Shown: positions 21,070 through 32,802, numbered from the stretch's first letter. The stretch is 64,000 bases of DNA from Monoplex corrugatus (GCA_030674185.1 JAPXFY010000022.1:37942540-38006539), one strand, 5' to 3'. Notes: a model not told the origin generated them from the letters alone. Translations and numbers: made by a program.

Positions 21070-21350
21070 AGGGTGCAGTAATCAAGTGAGTAAGACGTCA
21101 AACTTTCAAACAGAAGGTCTGGAGTTCGATCCTGCCTGGGTACCTCCCGCCTGGTGGATAAAGACTGTAGACTTTTCCACTCTGTATCTCCCAAAACAAC
21201 ATACATGCAGACCTACCAGTGCCTAAATACTGCATGTATACACACACGGAACACCAAATACACACATTAAAGCTCCTGCTAGACGTGTAAGCGTTTTGTA
21301 AGTTACGGGAATGTGAAAATACCCCCTCAGCACACCCGTGAAGGAGGAGT
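21070..21350 (+). mobile_element. tRNA-headed SINE, 3'-truncated
   Basis: GGTCTGGAGTTCGATCCTGCC (near 21117-21136) is a convincing pol III B box, with a plausible degraded A box (AATCAAGTGAGTAAG) 40-50 bp upstream. The body that follows (CTGGTGGATAAAG, ATGCAGACCTACCAGTGCC, CACACATTAAAGCTCCTG, AGTTACGGGAATGTGAAAAT) is, from memory, like a very common gastropod SINE. It ends near CAGCACACCC without the expected 3' tail. Confidence 0.7.
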
Positions 21351-21402
21351 TAGACGTGCGTACACTGTGTTTTCCCATGATGTGTGCAGACAGTTTCTTA
21401 TT

Positions 21403-21670
21403 GGACACGTTCAATTTCAAGTTCATATTGCTTACAGCCCAGCCGACTACTTGAGCCATATCAGAGCTAACACCACGTCAAAAACGACAACCTGGTTAAG
21501 ACAAAAGACAACAGTTAAAAACCATGCTCACTGTTAGCCTTGCAAGCCTGAAATGCAATTAAAGAAAATCAGCCGCAAAATTGTATCAGGTGAAATTTAT
21601 TGATCTCTCGCAAAAACTGGAAAACTGCATCAGGAGGGACGTCTTGGAAGAGGTTCTTTAAGGAATCTGC
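21403..21670 (-). mobile_element. B family, 5'-truncated copy
   Basis: GTTCATATTGCTTACAGCCC at 21420, UTR, then the ORF2 end (minus-strand DSLKNLFQDV, FQFLREIN). The break at about 21670 falls inside the ORF, after which unrelated sequence begins. Confidence 0.8.
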
Positions 21671-21984
21671 AGACGCCTTCAAGCAATCCAAAGCACCATG
21701 CAATACAACACAAATGACTGTACAGTCATCTACATCAGACGAGTAAGGCACTTACCCATTGAGGTCCCCTCAAGATGGCGCAGCGCCGGATCCTGCACCT
21801 CAACACGATCCACCTTCAGCTGTTGGAGCTCCCGGTCCCTCCCGTCCGTCTTGTTACACCAGGAGACAAGGGAGGAAAGCCACTGGCCACTACAACACCT
21901 GTGTCCACCACGCCCCATGCCACCTGGCAGGAATTGGGGGAAAAATGAAAAATGATCACATTCATCGTTAGATGGGGCCCGAGC
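21671..21984. other. No recognised gene; GC-richer segment
   Basis: Short frames on both strands (for example 21759-21971 and 21730-21918) with unusual GC content for the window. I recognise no domain. The segment contains CAAGATGGCGCAGCGCCGG near 21773. It could be an exon, a LINE 5' part or unique spacer, and I cannot decide. Confidence 0.3.
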
Positions 21985-22312
21985 AGGTAGATGATGAACA
22001 AAAGAAACAGAAGTTCACTATGTTGGTGGAAATGGAGTTATTCTATTTTTGTTATCATCATTAATTATTATATTATTATCATCATTAACTGTGATAATCA
22101 TAATAATAATAGTAAAAGTACTAATGATAGTGATGACGATAATAATAATGATGTAATAGTAATAATAGTAATAATTACAAAATAGATGATGATGACATTA
22201 TTATTGCTATTACGACTATTATTACTATTAGATATAACCATTACTATTGTTATATTATTATTATTAATGCTTACAGTCGAGTCCATCGGATTACGCATGC
22301 CCATGTCAGAGC
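21985..22312. repeat. Left flank copy of a ~330-bp direct repeat around the satellite
   Basis: GATGATGAACAAAAGAAACA, AATGGAGTTATT, a long ATT/ATG trinucleotide tract, then AATGCTTACAGTC and ATTACGCATGCCC-ATGTCAGAGCT. The same order is at 29065-29400. The trinucleotide tract sits where an A-family tail would be, and the last part resembles a degraded A hairpin. Confidence 0.8.
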
Positions 22313-25300
22313 TGAAGTTCATATTGCTTATAGCCCAGCCGACTGCTAGTCATATCAGAGCTAACACCAGTTCAGTTCAGTTCAGACTGCTTATAGCCCA
22401 GCCGACTGCTAGAGTCATATCAGAGCTAACACCAGTTCAGTTCAGACTGCTTATAGCCCAGCCGACTGCTAGAGTCATATCAGAGCTAACACCAGTTCAG
22501 TTCAGTTCAGACTGCTTATAGCCCAGCCGACTGCTAGAGTCATATCAGAGCTAACACCAGTTCAGTTCAGACTGCTTATAGCCCAGCCGACTGCTAGAGT
22601 CATATCAGAGCTAACACCAGTTCAGTTCAGACTGCTTGTAGCCCAGCCGACTGCTGGAGTCATATCAGAGCTAACACCAGTTCAGTTCAGACTGCTTATA
22701 GCCCAGCCGACTGCTAGAGTCATATCATAGCTAACACCAGTTCAGTTCAGTCTGCTTATAGCCCAGCCGACTGCTGGAGTCATATCAGGTCTAACACCAG
22801 TTCAGTTTAGTTCAGACTGCTTATAGCCCAGCCGACTGCTAGAGTCATATCAGAGCTAACACCAGTTCAGTTTAGTTCAGACTGCTTATAGCCCAGCCGA
22901 CTGCTAGAGTCATATCAGAGCTAACACCAGTTCAGTTCAGTTCAGACTGCTTATAGCCCAGCCGACTGCTAGAGTCATATCAGGTCTAACACCAGTTCAG
23001 TTCAGACTGCTTATAGCCCAGCCGACTGCTAGAGTCATATCAGAGCTAACACCAGTTCAGTTCAGACTGCTTATAGCCCAGCCGACTGCTAGAGTCATAT
23101 CAGGTCTAACACCAGTTCAGTTCAGTTCAGACTGCTTATAGCCCAGCCGACTGCTAGAGTCATATCAGAGCTAACACCAGTTCAGTTTAGTTCAGACTGC
23201 TTATAGCCCAGCCGACTGCTAGAGTCATATCAGGTCTAACACCAGTTCAGTTCAGACTGCTTATAGCCCAGCCGACTGCTAGAGTCATATCAGAGCTAAC
23301 ACCAGTTCAGTTCAGACTGCTTATAGCCCAGCCGACTGCTAGAGTCATATCAGGTCTAACACCAGTTCAGTTCAGACTGCTTATAACCCAGCCGACTGCT
23401 AGAGTCATATCAGGTCTAACACCAGTTCAGTTCAGTCTGCTTATAGCCCAGCCGACTGCTAGAGTCATATCAGAGCTAACACCAGTTCAGTTCAGTCTGC
23501 TTATAGCCCAGCCGACTGCTAGAGTCATATCAGAGCTAACACCAGTTCAGTTCAGACTGCTTATAGCCCAGCCGACTGCTAGAGTCATATCAGAGCTAAC
23601 ACCAGTTCAGTTCAGTCTGCTTATAGCCCAGCCGACTGCTAGAGTCATATCAGGTCTAACACCAGTTCAGTTCAGACTGCTATAGCCCAGCCGACTGCTA
23701 GAGTCATATCAGAGCTAACACCAGTTCAGTTCAGTTCAGACTGCTTATAGCCCAGCCGACTGCTAGATTCATATCAGGTCTAACACCAGTTCAGTTCAGA
23801 CTGCTTATAGCCCAGCCGACTGCTAGAGTCATATCAGGTCTAACACCAGTTGAGTTCAGTTCAGACTGCTTATAGCCCAGCCGACTGCTAGAGTCATATC
23901 AGGTCTAACACCAGTTCAGTTCAGTTCAGACTGCTTATAGCCCAGCCGACTGCTAGAGTCATATCAGAGCTAACACCAGTTCAGTTTAGTTCAGACTGCT
24001 TATAGCCCAGCCGACTGCTAGAGTCATATCAGGTCTAACACCAGTTCAGTTCAGACTGCTTATAGCCCAGCCGACTGCTAGAGTCATATCAGAGCTAACA
24101 CCAGTTCAGTTTAGTTCAGACTGCTTATAGCCCAGCCGACTGCTAGAGTCATATCAGGTCTAACACCAGTTTAGTTCAGACTGCTTATAGCCCAGCCGAC
24201 TGCTAGAGTCATATCAGGTCTAACACCAGTTCAGTTCAGACTGCTTATAGCCCAGCCGACTGCTAGAGTCATATCAGGTCTAACACCAGTTCAGTTCAGA
24301 CTGCTTATAGCCCAGCCGACTGCTAGAGTCATATCAGAGCTAACACCAGTTCAGTTCAGACTGCTTATAGCCCAGCCGACTGCTAGAGTCATATCAGGCT
24401 AACACCAGTTCAGTTCAGACTGCTTATAGCCCAGCCGACTGCTAGAGTCATATCAGGTCTAACACCAGTTCAGTTCAGACTGCTTATAGCCCAGCCGACT
24501 GCTAGAGTCATATCAGGTCTAACACCAGTTCAGTTCAGACTGCTTATAGCCCAGCCGACTGCTAGAGTCATATCAGAGCTAACACCAGTTCAGTTCAGAC
24601 TGCTTATAGCCCAGCCGACTGCTAGAGTCATATCAGGTCTAACACCAGTTCAGTTCAGACTGCTTATAGCCCAGCCGACTGCTAGAGTCATATCAGGTCT
24701 AACACCAGTTCAGTTCAGACTGCTTATAGCCCAGCCGACTGCTAGTCATATCAGAGCTAACACCAGTTCAGTTCAGTTCAGACTGCTTATAGCCCAGCCG
24801 ACTGCTAGAGTCATATCAGGTCTAACACCAGTTCAGTTCAGACTGCTTATAGCCCAGCCGACTGCTAGAGTCATATCAGAGCTAACACCAGTTCAGTTCA
24901 GACTGCTTATAGCCCAGCCGACTGCTAGAGTCATATCAGAGCTAACACCAGTTCAGTTCAGACTGCTTATAGCCCAGCCGACTGCTAGAGTCATGAGAGC
25001 TAACACCAGTTCAGTTCAGACTGCTTATAGCCCAGCCGACTGCTAGAGTCATATCAGAGCTAACACCAGTTCAGTTCAGACTGCTTATAGCCCAGCCGAC
25101 TGCTAGAGTCATGTCAGGTCTAACACCAGTTCAGTTCTTCAGACTGCTTATAGCCCAGCCGACTGCTAGAGTCATATCAGTCTAACACCAGTTCAGTTCA
25201 GACTGCTTATAGCCCAGCCGACTGCTAGAGTCATATCAGAGCTAACACCAGTTCAGTTCAGTCTGCTTATAGCCCAGCCGACTGCTAGAGTCATATCAGG

Positions 25301-28300
25301 TCTAACACCAGTTCAGTTCAGACTTTTAGCCCAGCCGACTGCTAGAGTATATCAGAGCTAACACCATTCAGTTCAGACTGCTTATAGCCCAGCCGACTGC
25401 TAAGTCATATCAGCACCGACTGCTAGAGTCATATCAGAGCTAACACCAGTTCAGTTCAGACTGCTTATAGCCAGCCGACTGCTAGAGTCATATCAGAGCT
25501 AACACCAGTTCAGTTCAGTCTGTTATAGCCCAGCCGACTGCTAGAGTCATATCAGGCTAACACCAGTTCAGTTCAGACTGCTATAGCCCAGCCGACTGCT
25601 AGAGTCATATCAGAGCTAACACCAGTTCAGTTCAGTTCAGACTGCTTATAGCCCAGCCGACTGCTAGATCATATCAGGTCTAACACCAGTTCAGTTCAGA
25701 CTGCTTATAGCCCAGCCGACTGCTAGAGTCATATCAGGTCTAACACCAGTTGAGTTCAGTTCAGACTGCTTATAGCCCAGCCGACTGCTAGAGTCATATC
25801 AGGTCTAACACCAGTTCAGTTCAGTTCAGACTGCTTATAGCCCAGCCGACTGCTAGAGTCATATCAGAGCTAACACCAGTTCAGTTTAGTTCAGACTGCT
25901 TATAGCCCAGCCGACTGCTAGAGTCATATCAGGCTAACACCAGTTCAGTTCAGACTGCTTATAGCCAGCCGACTGCTAGAGTCATATCAGAGCTAACACC
26001 AGTTCAGTTAGTTCAGACTGCTTATAGCCCAGCCGACTGCTAGAGTCATATCAGGTCTAACACCAGTTCAGTTCAGACTGCTTATAGCCCAGCCGACTGC
26101 TAGAGTCATATCAGGTCTAACACCAGTTCAGTTCAGACTGCTTATACCCAGCCGACTGCTAGAGTCATATCAGGTCTAACACCAGTTCAGTTCAGACTGC
26201 TTATAGCCCAGCCGACTGCTAGAGTCATATCAGGTCTAACACCAGTTCAGTTCAGACTGCTTATAGCCCAGCCGACTGCTAGAGTCATATCAGTGTCTAA
26301 ACCAGTTCAAGTTCAGACTGCTTATAGCCCAGCCGACTGCTAGTCATATCAGGTCTAACACCAGTTCAGTTCAGTTCAGACTGCTTATAGCCCAGCCGAC
26401 TGCTAGAGTCATATCAGAGCTAACACCAGTTCATTCAGTTCAGACTGCTTATAGCCCAGCCGACTGCTAGAGTCATATCAGAGCTAACACCAGTTCAGTT
26501 CAGACTGCTTATAGCCCGGCCGACTGCTAGAGTCATATCAGGTCTAACACCAGTTCAGTTCAGACTGTTATAGCCCAGCCGACTGCTAGAGTCATATCAG
26601 GCTAACACCAGTTCAGTTCAGACTGCTTATAGCCCAGCCGACTGCTAGAGTCATATCAGAGCTAACACCAGTTCAGTTCAGACTGCTTATAGCCCAGCTG
26701 ACTGCTAGAGTCATATCAGGTCTAACACCAGTTCAGTTCAGTCAGACTGCTTATAGCCCAGCCGACTGCTAGAGTCATATCAGAGCTAACACCAGTTCAG
26801 TTCAGACTGCTTATAGCCCAGCCGACTGCTAGAGTCATATGGTCTAACACCAGTTCAGTTCAGTTCAGACTGCTTATAGCCCAGCCGACTGCTAGAGTCA
26901 TATCAGGTCTAACACCAGTTCAGTTCAGACTGCTTATAGCCCAGCCGACTGCTAAGTCTATCAGGTCTAACACCAGTTCAGTTCAGACTGCTATAGCCCA
27001 GCCGACTGCTAGAGTCATATCAGGTCTAACACCAGTTCAGTTCAGACTGCTTATAGCCCAGCCGACTGCTAGAGTCATATCAGGTCTAACACCAGTTCAG
27101 TTCAGACTGCTTATAGCCCAGCCGACTGCTAAGTCTATCAGGTCTAACACCAGTTCAGTTCAGACTGCTTATAGCCCAGCCGACTGCTAGAGTCATATCA
27201 GGTCTAACACCAGTTCAGTTCAGTCTGCTTATAGCCCAGCCGACTGCTAGAGTCATATTAGAGCTAACACCAGTCGTCGTTCAGACTGCTTATAGCCCAG
27301 CCGACTGCTAGAGTCATATCAGGTCTAACACCAGTTCAGTTCAGACTGCTTATAGCTCAGCCGACTGCTAGAGTCATATCAGGTCTAAGCACCAGTTCAG
27401 TTCGTTCAGACTGGTTATAGCCCAGCCGACTGCTAGAGTCATATCTGAGCTAACACCAGTTCAGTTCAGATTGCTTATAGCCAGCCGACTGCTGAGTCAT
27501 ATCAGGCTAACACCAGTTCAGTTCAGACTGCTTATAGCCCAGCCGACTGCTAGAGTCATATCAGGTCTAACACCAGTTCAGTTCAGACTGCTTATAGCCC
27601 AGCCGACTGCTAGAGTCATATCAGGTCTAACACCAGTTCAGTTCAGTTCAGCTGCTTATAGCCCAGCCGACTGCTAGAGTCATATCAGGTCTAACACCAG
27701 TTCAGTTCAGTTCAGACTGCTTATAGCCCAGCCGACTGCTAGAGTCATATCAGAGCTAACACCAGTTCAGTTCAGACTGCTTATAGCCCAGCCGACTGCT
27801 AGAGTCATATCAGAGCTAACACCAGTTCGGTTCTGTTCAGACTGCTTATAGCCAGCCGACTGCTAGAGTCATATCAGGTCTAACACCAGTTAGTTCAGAC
27901 TGCTTATAGCCCAGCCGACTGCTAGAGTCATATCAGGTCTAACACCAGTTCAGTTCAGACTGCTTATAGCCCAGCCGACTGCTAGAGTCATATCAGGTCT
28001 AACACCAGTTCAGTTCAGACTGCTTATAGCCCAGCCGACTGCTAGAGTCATATCAGAGCTAACACCAGTTCAGTTCAGACTGCTTATAGCCCAGCCGACT
28101 GCTAGTGTCATATCAGAGCTAACACCAGTTCAGTTCAGACTGCTTATAGCCCAGCCGACTGCTAGAGTCATATCAGGTCTAACACCAGTTCAGTTAAAGA
28201 CTGCTTATAGCCCAGCCGACTGCTAGAGTCATATCAGGTCTAACACCAGTTCAGTTCAGACTGCTTATAGCCCAGCCGACTGCTAGAGTCATATCAGAGC

Positions 28301-28965
28301 TAACACCAGTTCAGTTCAGACTGCTTATAGCCCAGCCGACTGCTAGAGTCATATCAGGTCTAACACCAGTTCAGTTCAGACTGCTTATAGCCCAGCCGAC
28401 TGCTAGAGTCATATCAGGTCTAACACCAGTTCAGTTCAGACTTCTTGTAGCCCAGCCGACTGCTAGAGTCATATCAGGTCTAACACCAGTTCAGTTCAGA
28501 CTGCTTGTAGCCCAGCCGACTGCTAGAGTCATATCAGAGCTAACACCAGTTCAGTTCAGACTGCTTGTAGCCCAGCCGACTGCTAGAGTCATATCAGAGC
28601 TAACACCAGTTCAGTTCAGACTGCTTGTAGCCCAGCCGACTGCTAGAGTCATATCAGAGCTAACACCAGTTCAGTTCAGACTGCTTATAGCCCAGCCGAC
28701 TGCTAGAGTCATATCAGAGCTAACACCAGTTCAGTTCAGACTGCTTGTAGCCCAGCCGACTGCTAGAGTCATATCAGAGCTAACACCAGTTCAGTTCAGT
28801 CTGCTTATAGCCCAGCCGACTGCTAGAGTCATATCAGGTCTAACACCAGTTCAGTTCAGACTGCTTATAGCCCAGCCGACTGCTAGAGTCATATCAGGTC
28901 TAACACCAGTTCAGTTCAGACTGCTTATAGCCCAGCCGACTGCTAGAGTCATATCAGAGCTAACA
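22313..28965 (-). repeat. 60-bp satellite array, about 110 copies, derived from the B-family 3' end
   Basis: Unit TTCAGTTCAGACTGCTTATA, GCCCAGCCGACTGCTAGAGT, CATATCAGAGCTAACACCAG (60 bp). Most copies are exactly 60 bp, while some carry one extra TTCAG or a TTTAG pair (65-70 bp). Two alternating subtypes differ at CAGAGCTAAC versus CAGGTCTAAC. The unit is the last ~60 bp of B, tail included, and the right edge runs straight into B 3' UTR sequence. Units near 25,320-25,480 and 26,280-27,900 contain more indels. There are no spacers, so it is not a CRISPR-like array, and frames through it are artefacts. Confidence 0.95.
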
Positions 28966-29062
28966 CCACGTCACAAACGACAACCCGTTAAGATAAAAGA
29001 CATCAGTTAAAAACCATGCTCACCGTTAACCTTGCAAATCTGAAATGCAATTAAAGAAAACC
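28966..29062 (-). mobile_element. B-family 3' UTR remnant at the satellite edge
   Basis: CGTCACAAACGACAACCCGT, AAAAACCATGCTCACCG, CTTGCAAATCTGAAATGC: the normal B sequence just upstream (in sense) of the amplified tail. It fixes the direction of array growth. Confidence 0.85.
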
Positions 29063-29064
29063 AT

Positions 29065-29400
29065 ACTTAGACGATGATGAACAAAAGAAATAGAAGTTGG
29101 AGGTAATGGAGTTATGTTTTATGATGATGGTATCATCATCATCGTCATCATCATCATCATATTATTATAGTTATTATTATTAGTAGTAGTATGATAATAA
29201 CAGTAGTAATTATGATAGTGACGATGATGATAATGATGATGTAATGGTAATAATAGTAATAATAATGATGATTATGATGACATTATTACTACTACTATCA
29301 TTATGATTACTATTATATATTATTATCATCATCGTTATCATTATTATTATAACTGTTAATGCTTACAGTCCATCGAATTATGCATGCCCATATCAGAGCT
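29065..29400. repeat. Right flank copy of the ~330-bp direct repeat
   Basis: GATGATGAACAAAAGAAATA, AATGGAGTTAT, ATC/ATT trinucleotide tract, AATGCTTACAGTCCATCG, GCATGCCCATATCAGAGCT. It matches 21985-22312 in order. Here it continues into a recognisable A body. Confidence 0.8.
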
Positions 29401-30115
29401 ATAACAAACTCAAACACACACAGAACTTCGTTAACCGTTTAAAAACAGCTGGGAAAGATAACAAGGTACACATATCAATCCATTTGCGCACATAATCTAT
29501 GGGTATGCCTCTGGCGTTGACCATTCTACCCAATTTATTACGAAAGATTAAAAACAAAATGCCTAAACATAACTAAAGAACCAGAAAAAAAAACACGAAA
29601 AAATAAGAACGCGTATTTAATGCAAGACAAGACATTCCTTTTCTCACACTGGACGGAGCAGCTGGGAGGTTTCGGTCTTTTTCTCCTAATTTTTATATGT
29701 ATCTGGTGTTTGATTGATTGTGATCTTACGCCTGACAAAGGCCTGTTGGCCAAAAATTTGCGTCTTGTCTTGTATCAAATACGCGTTATTTTTTTCTTGC
29801 TTTTTTTCTGGTTTCTGTTCGCTTGAACTCGGGCAGTCACGCTTGTTTTGGATAACTAAGGACACTAAACTATATATAAAAATGGCCCTTAATTACTTAA
29901 AACTGCTTCTGCACATCACATTTCATTATAGCCATATGTGCAGTTAATACATGTACCCAATTATCAATCCAAAAACAAATTATATAAGGCTTTATAGAAC
30001 ACATACAGGTAAATGGATCAGCAAGGCAGAAAATAAGAAATCACAGAAAGCAAAGTGGAAGGCAGACACAAAGAGACTAACAGAAAAGAGGACATTTCTA
30101 GCACATAATTTCTCT
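29375..30115 (-). mobile_element. A family copy split by a D element
   Basis: Body parts at 29375-29578 (GGCGTTGACCATTC, CCAATTTATTAC) and 29852-30115 (ATAACTAAGGACACTAAAC to ACATTTCTAGCACATAATTT). The final 5' hairpin is missing. Confidence 0.8.
29579..29851 (+). mobile_element. D element, copy 2, with inverted ends and target-site duplication
   Basis: Flanked by ATAACTAAAG (29569-29578) and ATAACTAAG (29852-29860). AACGCGTATTTAATGCAAGA (from 29608) is nearly inverted at TCTTGTATCAAATACGCGTT (to 29787), and AACCAGAAAAAAA at the left mirrors TTTTTTTCTGGTTT at about 29804-29817. Inside are CTTTTCTCACACTGGACGG and CCTGACAAAGGCCTGTTGGC at 29731-29750. Non-coding. Partly inverted duplicated ends are typical of Penelope-like insertions, but I cannot prove membership. 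Confidence 0.65.
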
Positions 30116-30203
30116 TTCTGTCCGAGGCTTAAGGAGTGATCTGACAATGTTCCTCTTCTCACTGTGGTGGATGCTGTTGTCTGGTTGGTTTTACTGGGCT
30201 CCT
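30116..30203. other. No gene; short unassigned spacer
   Basis: Pyrimidine-rich 88 bp between an A and a B copy. Nothing recognised. Confidence 0.5.
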
Positions 30204-30690
30204 GAAGTTCAAGTTCAAACTGCTTATAGCCCAGCCGACTACAAGAGCCATATCAGGGCAAACAACACGTCAAAAAATGACAACCCGTTAAGATCAAAGA
30301 CAGCAGTTCAAAACCATGCTCACCCTTAACCTTGCAAGTCTAAAATGCAATTAAAGAAAAGCAGACGTAAAACCATATCAGGTCAGATCTATTGATCTCT
30401 TGTAAAAACTGGAAAATTGCATCAAGATGGACGTCTCGGAAGAGGTTCTTTTAAGGAGTCCGCCGTGTAGTGCTTTTGTCTCACATCGTATAAGTCCCAG
30501 CAATCGAGCAGGAGGTGTCTGATGCTGAACGGCTCGTCATGGTGATTCTTCATTTTATAAAAGGTAGGAATGAGTGTAGGATGTGTGACCCGTGTGTAAC
30601 CTACATAACACTGTCTTTCTTACGGTTTCCTGCAGGAGATGGGAGAATTTCAGGCTAGGGCGGATTTGGAAAAGTTAGTTTGGTTAAAAA
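30204..30690 (-). mobile_element. B family, 5'-truncated copy
   Basis: AAGTTCAAACTGCTTATAGCC at 30209, UTR, ORF2 end with CTCACATCGTATAAGTCCC and ACGGCTCGTCATGG, up to GGCGGATTTGGAAAAGTTAG, followed by an A15 run. Same limits as the 2506-3161 copy but with internal deletions. Confidence 0.8.
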
Positions 30691-30736
30691 AAAAAAAAAA
30701 AGAATTGGAATGAAGATAACTAACTTTTCCAAATCT

Positions 30737-31265
30737 TATCATATCATCAAGTGCCTGCAGCATGGCATTGGCGATCATGGCCCTCCGTATGTATCCATCC
30801 CTTGTTGCCGCAAACACATCTTCCACACTCTGTCCTCAGCCACCTGCAAATCCATCCAATATTTTCTCCCTAGGTCTACCTGGTGCTCTCTTTCCCTCCG
30901 GCTTTCCTGTTGTGACCAGGTGCTCCGATTCCCCTTTTCTCATAAAATGGCCTCTAAATGTTGCCTGTAATTTCCTAATCTTCCTTATGAATGATCTTGT
31001 GTCTGCCTCCATCAAGACTGTCTCGTTTGTTTTCTTTGCCTTCCATGGAACTGTCAACATTCTTCTTAGAAATCACATCTCGGCTGCCTCAATCTTGTTC
31101 TGGCTTTGCTTGTTGACTGTCCACGCCTCACAGCTGTATAACATTATTGGTTCTATATAACATTTAAGAACTCTCTTCCTGATGTTAATTGATAGGCATT
31201 TGTTGGTAAGAATGTCTTTCATCTTTTTGAATGCTGTTTTGGCTTGGCGAATTCTGCTGGCTTAA
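30737..31265 (-). pseudogene. RTE-like LINE, C-terminal ORF fragment, copy 3
   Basis: Minus strand encodes the SINIRK-like start, MLTVPWKAKKTNETVLMEAD, HFMRKGESEHLVTTGKPEGK, RAPGRPREKILDG and a final LQALDD, with a TGATGATATGA tail at about 30737-30750. It extends about 70 codons further upstream than the copies at 14 kb (AKTAFKKMKDILTNKC-like region near 31200-31260). Truncated and frameshifted. Confidence 0.78.
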
Positions 31266-31511
31266 CTTGAATAACAAACAAGACGAATAAACTCAGATTC
31301 CCAAAAGCTATATAAATTCTTGGCAGACAGGACGCTAATTATTCTCCCATTTTCTTAATGCATGTTGGAGTCTCGAAGCTATCGATGGATTCGCCGCACT
31401 CAGACAATTCCGTATGCGCTGTACACAAATGTCCAGGTAATATGTGGCAGGCTAAGATGTAAAAAAAAACCTAAAGGCTATGAAATGGCAAGATTTTGAC
31501 TTGACGGGTGG
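31266..31511. other. No gene; contains a short F-family piece
   Basis: GCCGCACTCAGACAATTCCG and ATGCGCTG at 31391-31420 match the F repeats at 52.6 and 55.6 kb. The rest is unassigned. Confidence 0.5.
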
Positions 31512-32030
31512 CTGGGGGATTGTTGTTTATTGTTTTTGTTGTTTAAAGCCCAGCCGACTGCGTAGAGCCATATCAGCGCTATAACCGTTTCAAAGCACAC
31601 ACAAAACTTTAACATGGAAAAAAAGATAAGAGAAAACGAAAAGAAAAAAGAAAACTTAAGCACACATATCAATTCATTCGCACACATTATCTAAGGACAT
31701 GCCCCTGGCGTTGACCATTCTGTCCAATTAATCGCACAGGGGATTTAAAAGACACCTGCATAAATTATTAGCATACTTAAGGACACCAAAACATATAAAA
31801 ATACACTTAATACATGTACTCAATCAGCAATCCTAAGAAAAAGTACGTAAACTTTATCGAACACATACAAGTGAATGGACCAGTAAGGCAGAAAATGACA
31901 GCACGAAGAGACAAAGTTAAGGAACAAGGCAGAAACAAAGAGTGACAGAAAAGAGAAAATGTCTAGCACAGAATTTCCAGAAGATGGGGATACTATTTAT
32001 ACTGAAAGAACCCCCAGCATCCCAACGGGG
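31512..32030 (-). mobile_element. A family, nearly full-length copy
   Basis: Tail with TTGTTTTTGTTGTTTAAAG to AGCATCCCAACGGGGG. A central deletion removes the AATTGCTTCCGCATATCTC part near 31800. Confidence 0.83.
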
Positions 32031-32067
32031 GATGCAGTGAGCTACATCGCCATCCTTTTGAAATGGA

Positions 32068-32410
32068 TCGTGTTCAGTTCATATTGCTTATAGACCAGCC
32101 AACTACAAGAGCCACATCAGCGCTAACACTACGTCAAAAAAACGACAACCTGTTAAGATAAAAGACAACAGTTAAAAACCATGCTCACAGTCAACCTTGC
32201 AAGTCTAAAATGCAATAAAAGAAAAACAGACGTAAAACTGTATCAGGTCAGATCTATTGATCTCTTGTAAAAACTGGAAAATTGCATCAACACGGACGTC
32301 TCGGAAAAGGTTCTTTAAGGAGTCCGCCGTGTAGTGCTTTTGTCTCACATCGTACAAGTCCCAGCAATCGAAGAGGTGTCTGATGCTCAACGGCTCGTCA
32401 CATGGTATAA
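32068..32410 (-). mobile_element. B family, 5'-truncated copy
   Basis: CAGTTCATATTGCTTATAG at 32074, altered hairpin, UTR, then an open ORF2 end on minus: MSIRHLFDCWDLYDVRQKHY, TADSLKNLFRDVRVDAIFQF, LQEINRSDLI. The H....C of the zinc knuckle is visible. Truncated at about 32410. Confidence 0.82.
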
Positions 32411-32679
32411 GAATTTTTCTCTTACCCTGTGATGAATTTATTCTTAACCAAACTTATAAGAGCTATTTATCTTGTCTTTGAATTCTAATTTTTAGTTTGC
32501 GTACTCGTGGGAGGGCTTATGGAAAGTTGGTGATAGTTATTAGAAGGAACTTCATGTCTTTTTATCTGTTCGTTACTACTGTTAACTGATAAACTGTTTT
32601 AATTCTCCAGGCTTGGATTATGGTGATGGTTTTTTTCAACTCGCAATAGAGTGTACTCTTACAAAATATTTTGTTATAC

Positions 32680-32711
<32 letters not shown>

Positions 32712-32802
32712 AACCCGTCTTTGGATTATAATCTTGTGCATGTGAGGAGGGGGAGGGAAAGTAAGAAAATAATTTTTACCTTATGTTGTTTAAGTCCCGT
32801 GG
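32411..32802. other. No gene; poly-T run
   Basis: AT-rich sequence with a T27 homopolymer at 32684-32711. Nothing else recognised. Confidence 0.55.

Noticed and set aside
21070..21140. tRNA gene
   Set aside because: Only the B box is clean; it is the head of a SINE with a recognisable body.
22313..28965. CRISPR-like array of regularly spaced repeats
   Set aside because: The whole 60-bp unit is conserved, with no variable spacers, no cas genes, and a clear retroelement origin in a eukaryotic context.
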